Below the pieces are notes generated by a model, which was given only the letters and a program-made list of their open reading frames with translations, was not told the DNA's origin and made no database searches. Both the position numbers and the translations under genes were made by a program. A stretch of DNA of 15,255 nt, from positions 15,334 through 30,588 of the forward strand of contig DGDN01000067.1 in assembly GCA_002385465.1 (NCBI GenBank), in the 5' to 3' direction. Below, piece after piece: positions 14,508-15,255 of the stretch (positions are counted from its first letter, which is position 1; the number at the start of each line of letters is the position of its first letter). The stretch comes from Candidatus Fermentithermobacillaceae bacterium UBA3951. Lineage in GTDB: Bacteria > Bacillota > Sulfobacillia > Fermentithermobacillales > Fermentithermobacillaceae.

Positions 14508-15255
14508 CTACGCCGTCTCTTCCTTCTTCTTCCCCGTGCCCGGCTTCTTCTCCGTCGTGACCAGTATCGGGGGCACGTTTCCGAGGACGGAATCCTTGGT
14601 CATAATGCACTTGGAGATGTCGCCTCGAGACGGGATATCGTACATGATCTCAAGCATCCGGTCCTCGAGCACCGCCCTCAGCCCGCGGGCGCCGGTCCCG
14701 CGCTTTATTGCCTCCTTGGCGATCGCCCGGATGGCTTCTTCCTGGAACTCGAGCGTCACGCCGTCCAAGGCGAAGATCTTCTGGTACTGCTTGATGAGCG
14801 CGTTCTTGGGCTTGGTGAGGATGTCGACCAGCGCGTTCTCATCGAGCGGGTCGACCGCCACCGCGATGGGCAGCCTGCCCACGAACTCGGGGATAAGCCC
14901 GAAGGAAATGAAGTCCTGCGGCTGAAGGTCGGAAAACAGCTCCCTTATGTCCCTCTCCTTTTCTGCCTTTATGGGTCTGCCGAAGCCCAGCGTCGCAGCC
15001 TCCTTCCTCTTCTGGATTATCTTGTCGAGGCCGACGAAGGCGCCGCCGCAGATGAACAGAATGTTGGTGGTGTCTATCTGTATGCACTCCTGGTTGGGGT
15101 GCTTCCTGCCGCCCTGCGGAGGCACGTTGGCGACGGTGCCCTCAATTATCTTGAGCAGCGCCTGCTGCACGCCCTCGCCCGACACGTCGCGCGTGATCGA
15201 CGGGTTGTCGGACTTGCGGCTGATCTTGTCGACCTCGTCGATGTAGACGATGCCG
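14508..15255 (-). CDS. clpX: ATP-dependent Clp protease ATP-binding subunit ClpX, 5' part beyond window
   Basis: C-terminal 248 codons of the AAA+ unfoldase that feeds tagged proteins to ClpP; the frame stays open to the right edge. Visible from the edge inward: Walker B IVYIDEVDK, the SRKSDNPSITRDVSGEGVQQ segment, the RKH loop GGRKHPNQ, GLIPEFVGRLP and the sensor-2 region RGTGARGLRAVLE. The N-terminal zinc-binding domain, Walker A and the GYVG pore loop lie beyond the window. It ends in a Lys/Glu-rich tail (KKPGTGKKKEETA). Codon use differs from lonB and lonA: the first 35 visible codons all end in G or C. The gene ends at its own terminator, ahead of lonB and lonA on the same strand, as in many Bacillota. 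Confidence 0.96.
   Translation of the reverse strand, partial: GIVYIDEVDKISRKSDNPSITRDVSGEGVQQALLKIIEGTVANVPPQGGRKHPNQECIQIDTTNILFICGGAFVGLDKIIQKRKEAATLGFGRPIKAEKERDIRELFSDLQPQDFISFGLIPEFVGRLPIAVAVDPLDENALVDILTKPKNALIKQYQKIFALDGVTLEFQEEAIRAIAKEAIKRGTGARGLRAVLEDRMLEIMYDIPSRGDISKCIMTKDSVLGNVPPILVTTEKKPGTGKKKEETA

Overview
The window looks like a chromosomal segment of a moderately GC-rich member of the Bacillota (Firmicutes). The best evidence is the minus-strand block clpX - lonB - lonA: a membrane-anchored LonB next to LonA behind clpX is a Bacillus/Clostridia-type arrangement. Purine-rich Shine-Dalgarno (SD) sequences of the GGAGG type, a CCA-encoding tRNA gene, a PpaX-like phosphatase and SigA-like promoters agree with this. 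I cannot place it to genus by eye. No phage, transposase, CRISPR or plasmid gene is visible.

Left part (1-7456): a truncated M20 metallo-dipeptidase (minus) diverges from a PpaX/phosphoglycolate-phosphatase-like HAD hydrolase (plus). Next comes a short broken DUF4097 beta-repeat remnant (minus). It is followed by a complete cytoplasmic S9A prolyl oligopeptidase (plus), a 141-aa single-repeat EamA membrane protein and, 39 bases on, a 527-aa protein made of two nitrilase-fold domains. In that protein the first domain keeps the Glu-Lys-Cys triad and the second has lost the Cys. A YhfI-like metallo-beta-lactamase-fold hydrolase (minus) converges on it. The recognisable enzymes are housekeeping or peptide/amide-catabolic hydrolases.

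Middle (7457-10147): a solitary tRNA-Val(CAC) gene with a good promoter, a RimJ/RimL-type GNAT acetyltransferase (minus), and a D-Ala-D-Ala-ligase-like ATP-grasp enzyme (minus) with a clear promoter. Two gene-poor stretches carry unusual structure. Between the GNAT and ligase genes lies a nested inverted repeat (8538-8605). Between the ligase and lonA genes (9649-10147, about 500 bases with no credible gene) lie the ligase promoter, three successive hairpins, three copies of a degenerate 14-mer, and an array of alternating 10-base modules that runs up to and slightly into the lonA stop codon.

Right part (10148-15255): lonA, lonB and the 3' half of clpX, all minus strand, form a protein quality-control cluster of three AAA+ proteases or unfoldases. 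clpX ends at a good intrinsic terminator, so lonB probably has its own promoter. The lonB-lonA gap (195 bases) holds an imperfect palindrome that could be an operator or leader structure.

I did not find a clearly new multi-gene system. The most unusual items are the decamer array behind lonA, the nested inverted repeat before the GNAT gene, and the active-plus-degenerate nitrilase fusion with a hairpin over its ribosome binding site.
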